64,000 bases of DNA from Agaribacterium sp. ZY112 (GTDB lineage: Bacteria > Pseudomonadota > Gammaproteobacteria > Pseudomonadales > Cellvibrionaceae), in assembly GCF_041346925.1 (NCBI RefSeq), contig NZ_CP166840.1, positions 2,909,001-2,973,000 of the forward strand, in the 5' to 3' direction. Position 1 is the first letter of the stretch; the number at the start of each line of letters is the position of its first letter. Below the pieces are notes generated by a model that ran no database searches, was not told the DNA's origin, and saw only the letters and a list, made by a program, of their open reading frames with translations. Positions 18,546 through 26,106 of this stretch are shown here, in pieces. The translations under genes were made by a program, and so were the position numbers.

Positions 18546-19193
18546 ATGCCTGCTCCTGCTTTGCAACACCTTATGTTTGATATTGACGGCACCTTACTTG
18601 AATCGTGTGTGTTCGATGGTCAGTGCTTTGATGAGGCCGTCATGGCGGTTACTGGTATTGCCTTGCATGCTAATCGACGTCTATACAAGCATGTGAGCGA
18701 TGAAGGCATTCTTCGTCAACATGTACAAGAGCACGCTTTGGCTCATGGCGAAGAAGTGATAAGCAAGATTAAACGTGTGTTTGTTGAGAACATTCGCAAG
18801 CACTTAGAGCAGCAGCCCGCTGTTGAAATTGCTGGTGCTCAACACCTACTAGAGCAACTTAGACAGGAACAAAATATCAGCTTGTCGTTGGCGACGGGGG
18901 GCTGGCAAGAGACTGCCTTGTTAAAATTAAATTCTGCTGGTATTGATATTAGTGACTTAGCTCTAGCAAGTTCAAATGACCATTACCAGCGCACAGAGAT
19001 CATGAAACTTGCTCGGCAACGAGCGGCTATCGATAGCTCTGTACCTATTACCTATGTTGGTGATGGCGCTTGGGATAAACAAGCTAGTGACGAACTCTCT
19101 TGGAATTTTATTTTGCGAGGTAGGGCGCTCGAGCATCATCAACGCCTAGATGATTTAAGAGATGTACAGCGTTTTATGAGTTTTCTTTTTTAA
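18546..19193 (+). CDS. HAD-family phosphatase (phosphoglycolate-phosphatase-like)
   Basis: A 215-residue HAD hydrolase. Motif I is FDIDGTLLES with the nucleophile Asp, the middle Thr motif is LSLATGGW, and the acidic motif IV is YVGDGAWDKQAS. A helical cap (about residues 15-90) places it with subclass I phosphatases. The substrate cannot be read from sequence. It lies 87 bases after ccmG in the position where ccmH is expected, but it has no CcmH feature (no LRCxxC motif), so it is not a disguised ccmH. A short palindrome (AGCTTG...CAAGCT near 18480-18496) lies in the gap. Confidence 0.8.
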   Translation: MPAPALQHLMFDIDGTLLESCVFDGQCFDEAVMAVTGIALHANRRLYKHVSDEGILRQHVQEHALAHGEEVISKIKRVFVENIRKHLEQQPAVEIAGAQHLLEQLRQEQNISLSLATGGWQETALLKLNSAGIDISDLALASSNDHYQRTEIMKLARQRAAIDSSVPITYVGDGAWDKQASDELSWNFILRGRALEHHQRLDDLRDVQRFMSFLF

Positions 19194-19270
19194 CGTTTCT
19201 GTGCTTTTACTTGTTCCTAGCCCTTTTCTAGCCGCTTTAGCTGCATTTAACGCCTAATACACCTCATTAT

Positions 19271-19298
19271 TGAACCAAATACGATACCGCTCCGTATA
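19271..19298 (+). promoter_or_regulatory. Predicted RpoE/ChrR-type ECF promoter for the DUF2878 operon
   Basis: TGAACC (19271-19276), a 16-base spacer, then CGTATA (19293-19298). The layout matches the two promoters around rpoE in this window (TGATCC, 16 bases, CGTAA). The start ATG at 19317 follows after a short leader holding GGGAGAGG. Confidence 0.7.
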
Positions 19299-19316
19299 GC
19301 TTTGGGAGAGGTATTT

Positions 19317-19928
19317 ATGTTGTCTAATGGTTCAACTAAAAAATCGATAAGCTTATTACTGTTAAATATCCTAGGTTTTAACCTTGTCTGGTTTGCATGC
19401 ATATTTCTAGGTAATACGGCTTTAATACCCGCTTTATTGTTTTTAGGCTTGCATTTGTATTTGCAAACACAGCTTTTGATTGAGCTTAAAGTGGTTGTGT
19501 TGCTCGGCCTATTAGGTTTTTTAATCGATAGCTTGTTAGCGCTTGTGGGCGTTTTTGTTTTTGATCAGCAGGCTGTATTTGCGCCTTTTTGGCTGTTGCT
19601 CTTATGGTTTTGCTTTGCTGCTACTTTAAGACATAGCTTGGCTGTTTTTGCTAAAAATCTCGCTGTTGCTTGCGCCTTTGGTGGTATTGGTGGAGCTTTG
19701 TCCTACTTCTCCGCCAAAGAGCTCGGTGCTGTGAGTTTCGCTTATTCAGATGTAAGTATGGCTGTAGCCCTTAGTTTGTTGTGGGCCGTTAAATTCCCAT
19801 TTTTATTGCATTTAAGTCAACGGCTAGTTAAATCCCAATTCTTTAGTTATCCGTTGCTACCGGCGCGGCTGCCTTATAGGCCCTCAAAGCCGAGCCATCT
19901 TAATATAACAACAAAAAAGGAGTGTTGA
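19317..19928 (+). CDS. DUF2878 membrane protein
   Basis: A very hydrophobic protein of about 203 residues with six or seven predicted helices, matching the DUF2878 family pattern (LNILGFNLVWFACI at the first helix, GFLIDSLLALVGVF in the middle). Function unknown. DUF2878 genes are commonly grouped with chalcone-isomerase-like, DUF3833, SDR, DUF1365 and cfa genes in ChrR-controlled regulons of gammaproteobacteria, as here. I prefer ATG 19317 over an upstream TTG at 19302 because GGGAGAGG (19304-19311) is well placed for it. First gene of a five-gene operon. Confidence 0.8.
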   Translation: MLSNGSTKKSISLLLLNILGFNLVWFACIFLGNTALIPALLFLGLHLYLQTQLLIELKVVVLLGLLGFLIDSLLALVGVFVFDQQAVFAPFWLLLLWFCFAATLRHSLAVFAKNLAVACAFGGIGGALSYFSAKELGAVSFAYSDVSMAVALSLLWAVKFPFLLHLSQRLVKSQFFSYPLLPARLPYRPSKPSHLNITTKKEC

Positions 19929-19930
19929 GC

Positions 19931-20569
19931 GTGCTTATTAACACTGTTTCATATTTAGCTAGAAAGCTTCTATTTGTTGCTCCTTATGTTCTTTCCCTCA
20001 TTTTGGGGGCGGGCTACTTTCATTACGCTTTAGCGAATAGTATCGAGCAAAGCCCGCTCTCATCAGAGTTTACAGAGGATAGGGCATATGTATTGCCAAA
20101 AGACTGGGCTCAAGTCGGTGAAGGTAGCTTAAAGGTGCTTTGGTTTCATATTTTTGATGCCAAGCTTTATACGAAAAGCGGTGACTATTTAGCCTTATTA
20201 GAACCCAAAATGGATACAGCCTATACGCAAACTCTGGTTCTACAGCTGACTTATCAGCGAGGTATTAGTAAAGACCGCTTGCTGAGCGAAACGCGAAAAC
20301 AGCTAAAATCTTTTTCAGAGTCCGGTCAAATTGATGTCTGGATAAGTGAGTTGGCAGAAATTTGGCCTGATATTGACACAAACGATCAACTAAGTATCTG
20401 GGTTACCGAAGACAGTATCAGCCACTTTTATCATTCGGGTGATTATATTGGCTCTGTTGAGGATAAGCGTTTTGGTCCTGCCTTTGTTTCTATTTGGCTT
20501 TCCGAACAAAGCAGCTATCCAGATTTAGCATCCGAATTACGTGGAGAGACTCAACGAGTCGCATTTTAA
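19931..20569 (+). CDS. Chalcone-isomerase-like periplasmic/exported protein
   Basis: About 212 residues with an N-terminal hydrophobic segment (signal peptide or anchor) and a chalcone-isomerase-like domain: VGEGSLKVLWFHIFDAKLY, then LQLTYQRGISKDRL and VEDKRFGPAFVSIWL. Bacterial members of this fold usually lack isomerase function and may bind fatty acids (family knowledge; not shown here). Several start codons are close together (GTG 19922, TTG 19925, GTG 19931); AAGGAG at 19917-19922 fits GTG 19931 best. It follows DUF2878 directly and precedes the DUF3833 lipoprotein. Confidence 0.78.
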   Translation: MLINTVSYLARKLLFVAPYVLSLILGAGYFHYALANSIEQSPLSSEFTEDRAYVLPKDWAQVGEGSLKVLWFHIFDAKLYTKSGDYLALLEPKMDTAYTQTLVLQLTYQRGISKDRLLSETRKQLKSFSESGQIDVWISELAEIWPDIDTNDQLSIWVTEDSISHFYHSGDYIGSVEDKRFGPAFVSIWLSEQSSYPDLASELRGETQRVAF

Positions 20570-20570
20570 T

Positions 20571-21158
20571 ATGAGCTTAGTAAGACGAGGTCTAATGTTG
20601 CCTTTTATTGGTTTTTTATCAAGTTGCGCGGTTAGTGTCCACGATTACAAACAACGCACACCTGAGCTGGATTTAAGTAGCTTCTTTCATGGCCAACTAG
20701 AGGCCTATGGCATTGTTCAGGACTATCGTGGGCGTGTTATTCGCCAGTTTAAAGCAGATATTGTTGCCGACTGGTCGGATAACAAGGGTATTCTTGATGA
20801 GGTGTTTTATTTTGCTGATGGTGAAGTTCAAAGGCGTTGTTGGCAGTTAACAAAAGATGGCAAACGGTATTCAGGTACAGCTGGTGATGTCATTGGTACG
20901 GCTTACGGCGAGGCATCGGGTAATGCTTTAAATTGGCGCTACACCTTAGCCATCCCTGTTAAAGGTAAGGTTCGTCATATCAGCTTAAATGATTGGATGT
21001 TCTTGGTTGATGAAAATAACCTGATTAATAAAGCCAGTATGTCTAAGTTTGGCCTAGGCGTTGGTGAAATTACGCTTAATATTCATAAACTCTCCAACGA
21101 TGCGCAGCGTGAACTTAGCCCTGATTGCAGCTTGGCTTTAATTAATCGCACTAAGTGA
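20571..21158 (+). CDS. DUF3833 lipoprotein
   Basis: About 195 residues starting at ATG 20571, one base after the previous stop. The N terminus has a lipoprotein signal ending in the lipobox LSSC, so the mature protein is lipid-anchored. The body matches DUF3833 (FFHGQLEAYGIVQDYRGRVIR, then DWSDNKGILDEVFYFADG and a lipocalin-like beta pattern). An earlier in-frame ATG at 20541 would run through the end of the previous gene and hide the signal peptide, so I reject it. Probably carries or modifies lipid in the envelope as part of the RpoE-ChrR response (inference). Confidence 0.8.
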   Translation: MSLVRRGLMLPFIGFLSSCAVSVHDYKQRTPELDLSSFFHGQLEAYGIVQDYRGRVIRQFKADIVADWSDNKGILDEVFYFADGEVQRRCWQLTKDGKRYSGTAGDVIGTAYGEASGNALNWRYTLAIPVKGKVRHISLNDWMFLVDENNLINKASMSKFGLGVGEITLNIHKLSNDAQRELSPDCSLALINRTK

Positions 21159-21174
21159 GGCAAAGTAGCCACAG

Positions 21175-21987
21175 ATGCTAAAAGCTAAAGCAAAGATAAA
21201 TCGAGTTGATAAGCCTCTAATGGCGCTTAGCTTGCCATGGACAAGAGCCTGGGTAACAGGAGCAGGGCGGGGCATCGGCAAGGCGCTGACTTTGCTCTTA
21301 TGTGCACAAGGCGTGGATGTATACGCAAGTGCTCGATCAAAAAGCGATCTATTAAAGCTTGAAAAAGAGTGTGAAGGCCTAGTGGGTCGTTGCATTATTT
21401 CGGTGTTGGATATTACTCAAGTCCCCGAGATTGACGACTTGGTCTTGCAGTGGAATAAGCATGATGCATGGCCGGATTTGTTTGTTTTGAATGCGGGCAC
21501 ACATGATCCTTTTAGCGCTTATGATTTTGACGCTCAACGCTGTCAGCGCTTATTGGATGTGAACCTGCAAGGCACTATTAATTGTTTAGATCCGCTATTA
21601 AAACGATGTATTGAAGTCAACACGGGGCATATAGCTGTTATGGCTTCGGTAGCAGGCTATCGAGGTTTACCAACGGCTGCAGCTTATGGTGCCAGCAAAG
21701 CTGCGTTAATCAATTTAACTGAGTCGTTACATGCCGATTTATATAAAACCGATATTGTCTTACAAGTAATCAACCCAGGTTTTGTGCGCACCCCGCTTAC
21801 AGATAAAAATGACTTTAAAATGCCGGCCTTAATGGAGGTTGACGCTGCAGCAACAAGGCTGTTGAAAGGGCTTTTATCATCATCATTTGAGCTAAGCTTT
21901 CCTAGGCGCTTTGTCTTGGCGCTTAAGTTACTACGCCTTCTACCTGATTCGTGGTATTTTTCGATTGTATCTCGCTTAGTGCTTTAG
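21175..21987 (+). CDS. Short-chain dehydrogenase/reductase
   Basis: A 270-residue classical SDR. The cofactor motif is TGAGRGIG, NAG is present (LNAGTHD), and the catalytic triad shows as ASVAGYRG (Ser) with YGASK (Tyr and Lys). Substrate unknown; the neighbours suggest a lipid or lipid-peroxide product. It is the fourth gene of the operon starting at 19317 and lies 16 bases after DUF3833. SDRs of this type are standard members of ChrR regulon clusters. Confidence 0.82.
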   Translation: MLKAKAKINRVDKPLMALSLPWTRAWVTGAGRGIGKALTLLLCAQGVDVYASARSKSDLLKLEKECEGLVGRCIISVLDITQVPEIDDLVLQWNKHDAWPDLFVLNAGTHDPFSAYDFDAQRCQRLLDVNLQGTINCLDPLLKRCIEVNTGHIAVMASVAGYRGLPTAAAYGASKAALINLTESLHADLYKTDIVLQVINPGFVRTPLTDKNDFKMPALMEVDAAATRLLKGLLSSSFELSFPRRFVLALKLLRLLPDSWYFSIVSRLVL

Positions 21988-22068
21988 TCAGTTGCTTGGT
22001 TAATAAGCTAATCATTTTTCTGAAATACTGAGCTTTTCTTTTCTTACTATATTAAGGGTCTATAGCTT

Positions 22069-22494
22069 ATGCGTGATGCATTACAGAACTATGTTTTGGT
22101 GCTTGAAGGACTTGAACAGACAAAACTAGCTGAATTAGAAGTACTTTTAGATGATTCTGTAGAGTTTCTTGACCCTTTTAATCATACCAACTCAAAAGCT
22201 GAGATGATGGCGATAATGAGCCACATGTTTCGAAGCTTAAGCCAAGTGAACTTTGCTTGTGATACTTTGGCAATCGATGACAAGCTTGCTTGCATTAAAT
22301 GGACTTATAGCGCTCATCATCATCTACTGGGGGATATTAAGTTTGTTGGTATGAGCAGGATTGAATGCAATGATTCAGGCTTGATTATTTCGCACCAAGA
22401 TTATTGGGATTCGTCGCTTGTTTACAAAAAACTGCCTTTGCTAGGTCGGTTTTTTATCATGCTTAAAAGACGCTTTAAAGCCAAACTGATCTAA
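22069..22494 (+). CDS. NTF2-like (SnoaL-type) protein
   Basis: A 141-residue single-domain protein of the NTF2-like superfamily: a helical start, then VEFLDPFNHTNSKAEMMAIM and a sheet ending GLIISHQDYWD. In this fold the pocket binds small hydrophobic molecules. It is last in the DUF2878 operon, 81 bases after the SDR, and homologues with this HQDYWD ending are usual companions of DUF2878/DUF3833 genes. The catalytic role is unproven. Confidence 0.72.
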   Translation: MRDALQNYVLVLEGLEQTKLAELEVLLDDSVEFLDPFNHTNSKAEMMAIMSHMFRSLSQVNFACDTLAIDDKLACIKWTYSAHHHLLGDIKFVGMSRIECNDSGLIISHQDYWDSSLVYKKLPLLGRFFIMLKRRFKAKLI

Positions 22495-22503
22495 GGCTAT
22501 GCT

Positions 22504-22521
22504 GCTTGCGCTCTTGCAAGC
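22504..22521 (+). terminator. Possible terminator hairpin after the NTF2-like gene
   Basis: GCTTGC (22504-22509), a 6-base loop and GCAAGC (22516-22521), followed by CTATTTTG. The stem is short and the U-tract imperfect. Confidence 0.4.
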
Positions 22522-22758
22522 CTATTTTGTATACATGCTTTTTTGTTTATAGCTGCTTTAGAGGGGGCTATGCGGCCTCAGAGCCATATACTTAGCTGTT
22601 AGCTGGGTTTATATGACTATACTTCTTGCTCTTCTTGGTGGGAGTTTATATCACAGCTCGCCTGCTTGTCGTTGATTTAACGGACTATCCCTTTGTTTGC
22701 TCCTAGGTCAGAATTGCGCACGTTTTTTACCGCTATCAATTAGGTTAACAAAGGTCAT

Positions 22759-23556
22759 ATGGTTATTAATAAATTAATAAAGCTATTCTTAGTGGGTTTA
22801 TTGCTCAACTCATCCATTGTTGTTAGTGCTGAGGCAGCCGCTGAGACAGTAAATAAGCCAGAAAAGGGCACGGTCTTAATTACCGGTGCTAATCGAGGCC
22901 TTGGTCTGGCTTTATCTCGTCACTTTATCAGTGATGGATACAACGTTATTGGCACTGCCCGAAACCCTGAAAAGGCATCCGATCTGAAAGAGGCGGGTGC
23001 CCGTGTTGTTCAGCTTGATGTAACCGATGATGATTCTATAGCTGCGATGGTGAAAACACTTAACGGTGTTCCTATTGATATTGTCGTGAATAATGCAGGT
23101 TATATAGCTGGGTTGGAGCGAGGTATTGAGTCATTTAAGCACACTCATCGGGAGGCGTTTCTAAAGACCTACAATGTCAATGTGATTGGACCTGTCATGG
23201 TCACACGAGCGTTGTTGCCTAATCTTGAACTGGCAACAAGTGAGGTTAAGAAGGTGATTAATATCTCCTCTCATGGCGGCATTATTAATCGTAAAAAAGT
23301 TAAAGGTATTTACTCTTACGACCCAACTAAATCGGCATTGAATAAAATTACCGTTGATATGTCGAAAGACCTTGCAGCCTACAACATTCTTGTTGTCGCT
23401 TTGGCTCCAGGCCATAACAAAACTCGGATGGGGGGAGAAAATGGTCAGCTTGAGCCCGAATTCTCTATGGGTAAAGCAAAAGAAGTTATTCAGAATCTAG
23501 ATATGAGCAACACCGGTAGCTTTGTTGGCTACTCCGGTTTCTCTATTGATTGGTAA
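22759..23556 (+). CDS. Exported short-chain dehydrogenase/reductase
   Basis: A 265-residue SDR preceded by what looks like a cleavable Sec signal peptide: a basic start, a hydrophobic run (LFLVGLLLNSSIVV) and an Ala-rich cleavage region near residue 26. The SDR core has TGANRGLG, NNAGYIAG, a Ser in NISSHGG and YDPTK for the catalytic Tyr/Lys. Most SDRs are cytoplasmic because they need NAD(P)H, so an exported copy is odd. The helix might instead be a membrane anchor with a cytoplasmic domain. It is followed 4 bases later by a nucleotide-transporter-like gene. Substrate unknown. Confidence 0.75.
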   Translation: MVINKLIKLFLVGLLLNSSIVVSAEAAAETVNKPEKGTVLITGANRGLGLALSRHFISDGYNVIGTARNPEKASDLKEAGARVVQLDVTDDDSIAAMVKTLNGVPIDIVVNNAGYIAGLERGIESFKHTHREAFLKTYNVNVIGPVMVTRALLPNLELATSEVKKVINISSHGGIINRKKVKGIYSYDPTKSALNKITVDMSKDLAAYNILVVALAPGHNKTRMGGENGQLEPEFSMGKAKEVIQNLDMSNTGSFVGYSGFSIDW

Positions 23557-23560
23557 GGCT

Positions 23561-24886
23561 ATGTCTGAATCAAGTAATACTAGTAATGGTGCGGCAAGTG
23601 TGTTTTGCAAGCTTACCAAGATTGAGCCTGAAGAGATAAAGGGCGCTTTATTGTCCTTTCTTTTTATTTTTCTGCTGATGACTTCCTACATGATCCTTAA
23701 GCCAGTTAGGGATGCATTACCCAGTGATTGGGGGGATGTTAGTCGTGCTACTCAGTGGACCTATACTTTTATATTTGCCACGATTTCTGTGCTTATCTAC
23801 AATTTTTATGCATCTAAAACGTCGATACAAAAACTGGTTCCTCGCGTTTTTGTTGCGTTTGCCATCAGTTTTATGGCTATTTTTTTAGCCTATAAAATCG
23901 GCGTTGATGTCGGCTTTCTTGGTAAAGTATTTTACGTATGGACCAGCGTTTTTAGTCTGTTTCATATCTCTGTTTTCTGGAGTTTTGTTTCTCAGCATTA
24001 CACTAAGTCGCAGAGCAAGCGTGTTTTTAGCTTTATTAATACTGGCGCCAGTGCCGGTGCAATTCTTGGTCCTTTGACGGTTATTCTTCTAGCTAAATCA
24101 ATGAGTATTGAAAACGTACTTGTTGTGACAAGCGTGGTGTTGTTGGTGAGCTTACCCATTATTGCTGCCTTGAATCGCCACTTTGATAGCTTAGGTACTC
24201 ATTGCCATCAACCCGAAAAGCTTCAAAGCAATCCATTTTCAGGCTTTGATCAGTTCTTTGCTCATAAGAAATTATTGGGTATTGCTGGTTTTATTTTTTT
24301 ACTGACAGGGGTCAGTGCGTTTTTCTATACCACTCAAAGTGATGTACTAGCTGAATTTAGCCGTGCAGAAAGAAAACAGCTGTTAGGTGGTATAGAGCTT
24401 ATCACGAACACCTTAACCATTTTAATCGGCTTGTTTTTATCAAATCGAATTGCTCAGCGCTTTGGTTTGTCGTTTAGTCTGTCGGCGGTGCCGTTTGCGG
24501 TAGGAGGGCTGATGCTGCTTTTAAGCGCTAATCCGGCGGTAATATTTGTTCTTGTGCTGATTATTGCGCGTCGTGCAGGTAATTATGCGATTGTTAGACC
24601 CGCGCGCGAGGTGTTGTTTACCTCTGTTGATAAAGAGGCTCGATTTAAAACAAAACCAATTATCGACATTGTTGTATACCGTGGTGGAGATGTGTTTTGG
24701 ATTTGGTTAATTGCTTTTATCGGTGAAGGTTATTTGGGTTTCAGCGTAGCAGAGAAAATAATCACCGGAGCTGTTGTCGCTGTGTTGTGGGGGGCGACTG
24801 GGTTTTATGTCGGGCGAAAACACGATCGTTCTGAGAAGGCTAATGTAGATCCTGATTTTTCAGCAGTGGGAAAATTATCAACCTAA
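23561..24886 (+). CDS. NTP/NDP exchange (TLC-type) or MFS-like transporter
   Basis: About 441 residues with 11-12 predicted helices. The first helix region reads FLLMTSYMILKPVRDALP, the hallmark of bacterial proteins annotated as NTP/NDP exchange transporters or related MFS members. Further conserved stretches are SFINTGASAGAILGP and YAIVRPAREVLFTSV. True ATP/ADP exchange is proven for intracellular parasites only; in free-living bacteria the substrate is unknown. I use ATG 23561 rather than an upstream start that would overlap the SDR. It is co-oriented with the exported SDR and the glycosidase-like gene, probably one operon. Confidence 0.72.
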   Translation: MSESSNTSNGAASVFCKLTKIEPEEIKGALLSFLFIFLLMTSYMILKPVRDALPSDWGDVSRATQWTYTFIFATISVLIYNFYASKTSIQKLVPRVFVAFAISFMAIFLAYKIGVDVGFLGKVFYVWTSVFSLFHISVFWSFVSQHYTKSQSKRVFSFINTGASAGAILGPLTVILLAKSMSIENVLVVTSVVLLVSLPIIAALNRHFDSLGTHCHQPEKLQSNPFSGFDQFFAHKKLLGIAGFIFLLTGVSAFFYTTQSDVLAEFSRAERKQLLGGIELITNTLTILIGLFLSNRIAQRFGLSFSLSAVPFAVGGLMLLLSANPAVIFVLVLIIARRAGNYAIVRPAREVLFTSVDKEARFKTKPIIDIVVYRGGDVFWIWLIAFIGEGYLGFSVAEKIITGAVVAVLWGATGFYVGRKHDRSEKANVDPDFSAVGKLST

Positions 24887-24910
24887 TTCATCATAGGTAG
24901 AGCATGAGTT

Positions 24911-26014
24911 ATGAAAAATATAAAAATGACCAAACCAGCTTATTTGAAGTGCATTTCTTGTTTTGCACTGTTGCTGATCAGTGCATTTACGACAGCACTT
25001 AACGCAAGTGGTACAGATGACTTTAACTTAACTGCGATCATGCAGGATGTTTCAGAAGACAATATCTTCTACGATAACGAGTTCTTCAATTGGGGCTCAG
25101 GTATCGTTAAAGGCAAAGATGGTAAATATCATCTTATCTATTCACAAATGCCAAGAGAGCATGGTTTTCTTTCTTGGTTAACAGATGGGCGTGTATCACG
25201 TGCTGTTTCTGACAGCCCTGCTGGGCCTTGGAAACATGTTGAACCTGTACTGGAAGGGCGTGGAGATGGGCACTGGGATGCCTATACGGTACATTGTCCG
25301 AAAATCTATGAGTTTGATGGTAAATATTATCTTTATTATATGTCGACAAACTCAGGTGAAAGTAAGCTTAGCGACGCTCAATTAGAAGATGCTCGCACTC
25401 GTCATGGCCGATGGGAAGAGAGTGAGTTAAGAGCGATGCTGCGTTTAAACCAACGTATTGGTGTTGCTGTGGCTGATAGCATAGAAGGGCCTTGGCAGCG
25501 TTTTGATAAACCCTTAATTGAACCAGAACTTCCTATCGCCAATATCGTTAATAACACCACGGTGACTAAGCGACCAGATGGTGGTTACCTCATGATTGTG
25601 CGCGGCGATCAGCCGGATCAACCCGAGGGGGAGATTATTCGAATGCAGGCTGTATTGTTAGCTGATCACCCTTTGGGCCCCTGGAAAATGCAAGCTAAGC
25701 CCGTTGTTAAAGACTATAATTCTGAAGATCCCGAGGTATGGTATGACGCTGAGCGTAAGCGCTATTATTCCTTGTACCACGCTTTTGGTTACATGGGCAT
25801 GATCACATCGACTGACGGCTTAAACTGGGAGCGAGCAAAACATTATAAGGTGGCAGACAAAGCCTATACAACCACAGATGGTCGAACGGTCAAGGTTCAC
25901 CGCTATGAGCGGCCTACTATTTTTCATGAAAACGGCAAGCCGAGAGTGATGACTGCAGGTATAAGGCTACCCAACGGTGATACCCATTCATTGTTTATCC
26001 CTCTTAAACAATAA
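24911..26014 (+). CDS. Exported five-bladed beta-propeller glycosidase-like protein (GH43-like)
   Basis: A 367-residue protein with a signal peptide (about 1-31). The mature part has repeated propeller blades with the typical sequence pattern: KGKDGKYHLIYSQ, GPWKHVEPVLEGRG, HCPKIYEFDGKYYLYYMS, and a late EDPEVWYDAERKRYYSLYHAFG. These match GH43/GH32-type and related five-bladed propeller enzymes acting on polysaccharides. Candidate acids are the Asp near the first blade and the Glu of SEDPEVW. The exact CAZy family cannot be fixed by eye. Together with the transporter, the SDR and the discoidin kinase it suggests glycan use or sensing (inference). Confidence 0.7.
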   Translation: MKNIKMTKPAYLKCISCFALLLISAFTTALNASGTDDFNLTAIMQDVSEDNIFYDNEFFNWGSGIVKGKDGKYHLIYSQMPREHGFLSWLTDGRVSRAVSDSPAGPWKHVEPVLEGRGDGHWDAYTVHCPKIYEFDGKYYLYYMSTNSGESKLSDAQLEDARTRHGRWEESELRAMLRLNQRIGVAVADSIEGPWQRFDKPLIEPELPIANIVNNTTVTKRPDGGYLMIVRGDQPDQPEGEIIRMQAVLLADHPLGPWKMQAKPVVKDYNSEDPEVWYDAERKRYYSLYHAFGYMGMITSTDGLNWERAKHYKVADKAYTTTDGRTVKVHRYERPTIFHENGKPRVMTAGIRLPNGDTHSLFIPLKQ

Positions 26015-26050
26015 AGGTTGCTAGAGCTTGAAGCCTTATCGCCCTCAAGC

Positions 26051-26085
26051 TCGCCTAGGTGTTGTTAAGCTAAACACCTTTGGGC
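26051..26085 (+). terminator. Possible terminator/hairpin before the sensor kinase
   Basis: AGGTGTT (26057-26063) pairs with AACACCT (26073-26079), with GCC/GGGC outer pairing possible across a small bulge. There is no clear U-tract, so this may only weaken read-through. Confidence 0.35.
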
Positions 26086-26106
26086 GCATGATTAATTGGA
26101 GCCGTA

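Noticed and set aside
18546..19193. HAD protein considered as a disguised ccmH
   Set aside because: It lacks the LRCxxC motif and membrane helices and has complete HAD motifs.
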